Shown here piece after piece: positions 63,384-64,000 of a stretch of 64,000 nt of DNA. Below the pieces are notes generated by a model. The model was not told the origin of the DNA, ran no database searches, and saw only the letters and a list, made by a program, of their open reading frames with translations. Origin of the DNA: Pseudarthrobacter polychromogenes (GTDB taxonomy: Bacteria > Actinomycetota > Actinomycetes > Actinomycetales > Micrococcaceae). The stretch lies in NCBI RefSeq assembly GCF_014644495.1, contig NZ_BMKU01000007.1:62001-126000 (forward strand), written 5' to 3'. How positions within the stretch are numbered: position 1 is the first letter of the stretch; each line of letters starts with the position of its first letter. The position numbers and the translations under genes were made by a program.

Positions 63384-64000
63384 CTAGCCGACAGTACCCA
63401 GCACCTCGCCGCGGGCCACGGCGGCGCCCGGTTCCTGGCCGCCGCGCCGGAAGGTTCCGGTGGCAGAGGCAACCACCACGGTTTCCATCTTCATGGCCTC
63501 CAAAACGGCAACAGGCTCCCCGGCACCAACCCCGGCGCCGTCACCGGCCACCCACTTGACCAGGTTCCCGCCCATGGGGGCGGTGACCTCGCCGTCCGCG
63601 TCGGCGCTCTCCGTGCCTGCAGAAGGTTCGACGGCGGCCCCTCCGCCGTGGAGCAGGGCGTGGAATACCTTTGCGGGCAGACCGAGCTGGACGGCCTTCC
63701 CGTCGATTTCGACAGTCAGGGTTTCGCGCCGGGCCAGGGGGCCCTGGGCGCCGGTCTGCAGGGAGGCGGCCAGACGGCCGGCGAACTCCGTTTCAATCCA
63801 GGTGGTGAACACGCCCAGCCGGTCCGGCGCGGTGAAGTCGGGATCCCGCACCACGGCGCGGTGGAACGGAAGAACGGTGGGGACGCCCTCGATCCGCAGC
63901 TCGTCCAGGGCGGCACGTGCGCGGCGCAGGGCCTGCTGGCGGTCCTCGCCGTGGACGATCAGCTTGGCCATCAGGGAGTCGTATTCGGCAGGAATGACGG
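63384..64000 (-). CDS. Biotin carboxylase/biotin carboxyl-carrier fusion, C-terminal end (partial)
   Basis: About 205 C-terminal residues are visible; the gene runs off the right edge. The first residues in the window (PAEYDSLMAKLIVHGEDRQ) are the end of a biotin carboxylase domain. The last 80 residues are a biotinyl domain with biotin-accepting Lys in VLEAMKMETV. Such fusions form acyl-CoA carboxylase alpha subunits, but with the GntR, DUF1445 and NRAMP-like genes the accessory biotin carboxylase of 5-oxoprolinase-type loci is also possible. Confidence 0.88.
   Translation of the reverse strand, partial: VIPAEYDSLMAKLIVHGEDRQQALRRARAALDELRIEGVPTVLPFHRAVVRDPDFTAPDRLGVFTTWIETEFAGRLAASLQTGAQGPLARRETLTVEIDGKAVQLGLPAKVFHALLHGGGAAVEPSAGTESADADGEVTAPMGGNLVKWVAGDGAGVGAGEPVAVLEAMKMETVVVASATGTFRRGGQEPGAAVARGEVLGTVG

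Overview
The window is a stretch of ordinary-looking chromosome from a high-GC actinobacterium. Protein sequences and gene neighbourhoods fit the Micrococcaceae, most likely Arthrobacter or Pseudarthrobacter: a RamB-type regulator beside aceA/aceB, an actinobacterial Lhr with Nei, DUF4383 and DUF4232 proteins, and a DtxR/IdeR-type iron box. The genus is inferred from family resemblance, not from a marker gene. No rRNA, tRNA, CRISPR array, prophage, insertion sequence or replication origin was seen.

Layout. 1-2.5 kb: end of a glycosyltransferase and a glycogen-debranching-type glycosidase. 2.5-8.6 kb: a GNAT enzyme, then a four-gene operon (two sugar isomerase/epimerases and two Gfo/Idh/MocA oxidoreductases) divergent from a ROK regulator, which looks like a 3-keto-sugar catabolic module. 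8.6-11 kb: a D-2-hydroxyacid dehydrogenase and a CynX-type MFS transporter. 11-16.4 kb: the glyoxylate shunt (aceA, aceB) divergent from a RamB-like regulator, then a small hypothetical gene. 16.4-20.7 kb: a 600-bp gene-poor stretch, a lipoprotein serpin, a pyridoxine kinase, and an SDR/membrane-protein pair. 20.7-24.6 kb: the TetR gene that leads the SDR operon, and queuosine salvage (yhhQ, tgt). 24.6-30 kb: small cytosolic proteins and a membrane-anchored GH32 fructanase. 30-34 kb: a ferric-iron ABC transporter behind a DtxR/IdeR-type box. 34-39.8 kb: a GH76 glycosidase, an SDR/acyl-CoA dehydrogenase pair, and small genes. 39.9-42.7 kb: ppc. 42.8-49.3 kb: membrane proteins, an RluA-type pseudouridine synthase, an ArsR/SRPBCC pair and a MocR/YczE divergent pair. 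49.3-55.2 kb: nei and the giant helicase lhr. 55.2-60.3 kb: a Rieske oxidoreductase, DUF4383, DUF4232 and YcnI proteins. 60.5-64 kb: an NRAMP-related transporter with a DUF1445 protein, a GntR/FCD regulator and the end of a biotin carboxylase, which looks like the edge of a 5-oxoprolinase-type locus.

Most genes sit in short operons with 1-8 bp overlaps. Several regulators have plausible operators next to them: ROK, TetR, ArsR, MocR, FCD-GntR and the iron box.

The least explained signal is a dispersed composite palindrome. It has four copies (10.9, 16.7, 18.3 and 42.7 kb) built from arms with the core GCTCTCTCAC and its reverse complement, in the same nested order each time. Unrelated long palindromes lie at 3.1, 12.8 and 57.4 kb. 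The best leads are this repeat family, the keto-sugar module, the lipoprotein serpin with an inhibitory-type hinge, and the NRAMP-like transporter that lacks the usual metal ligands.
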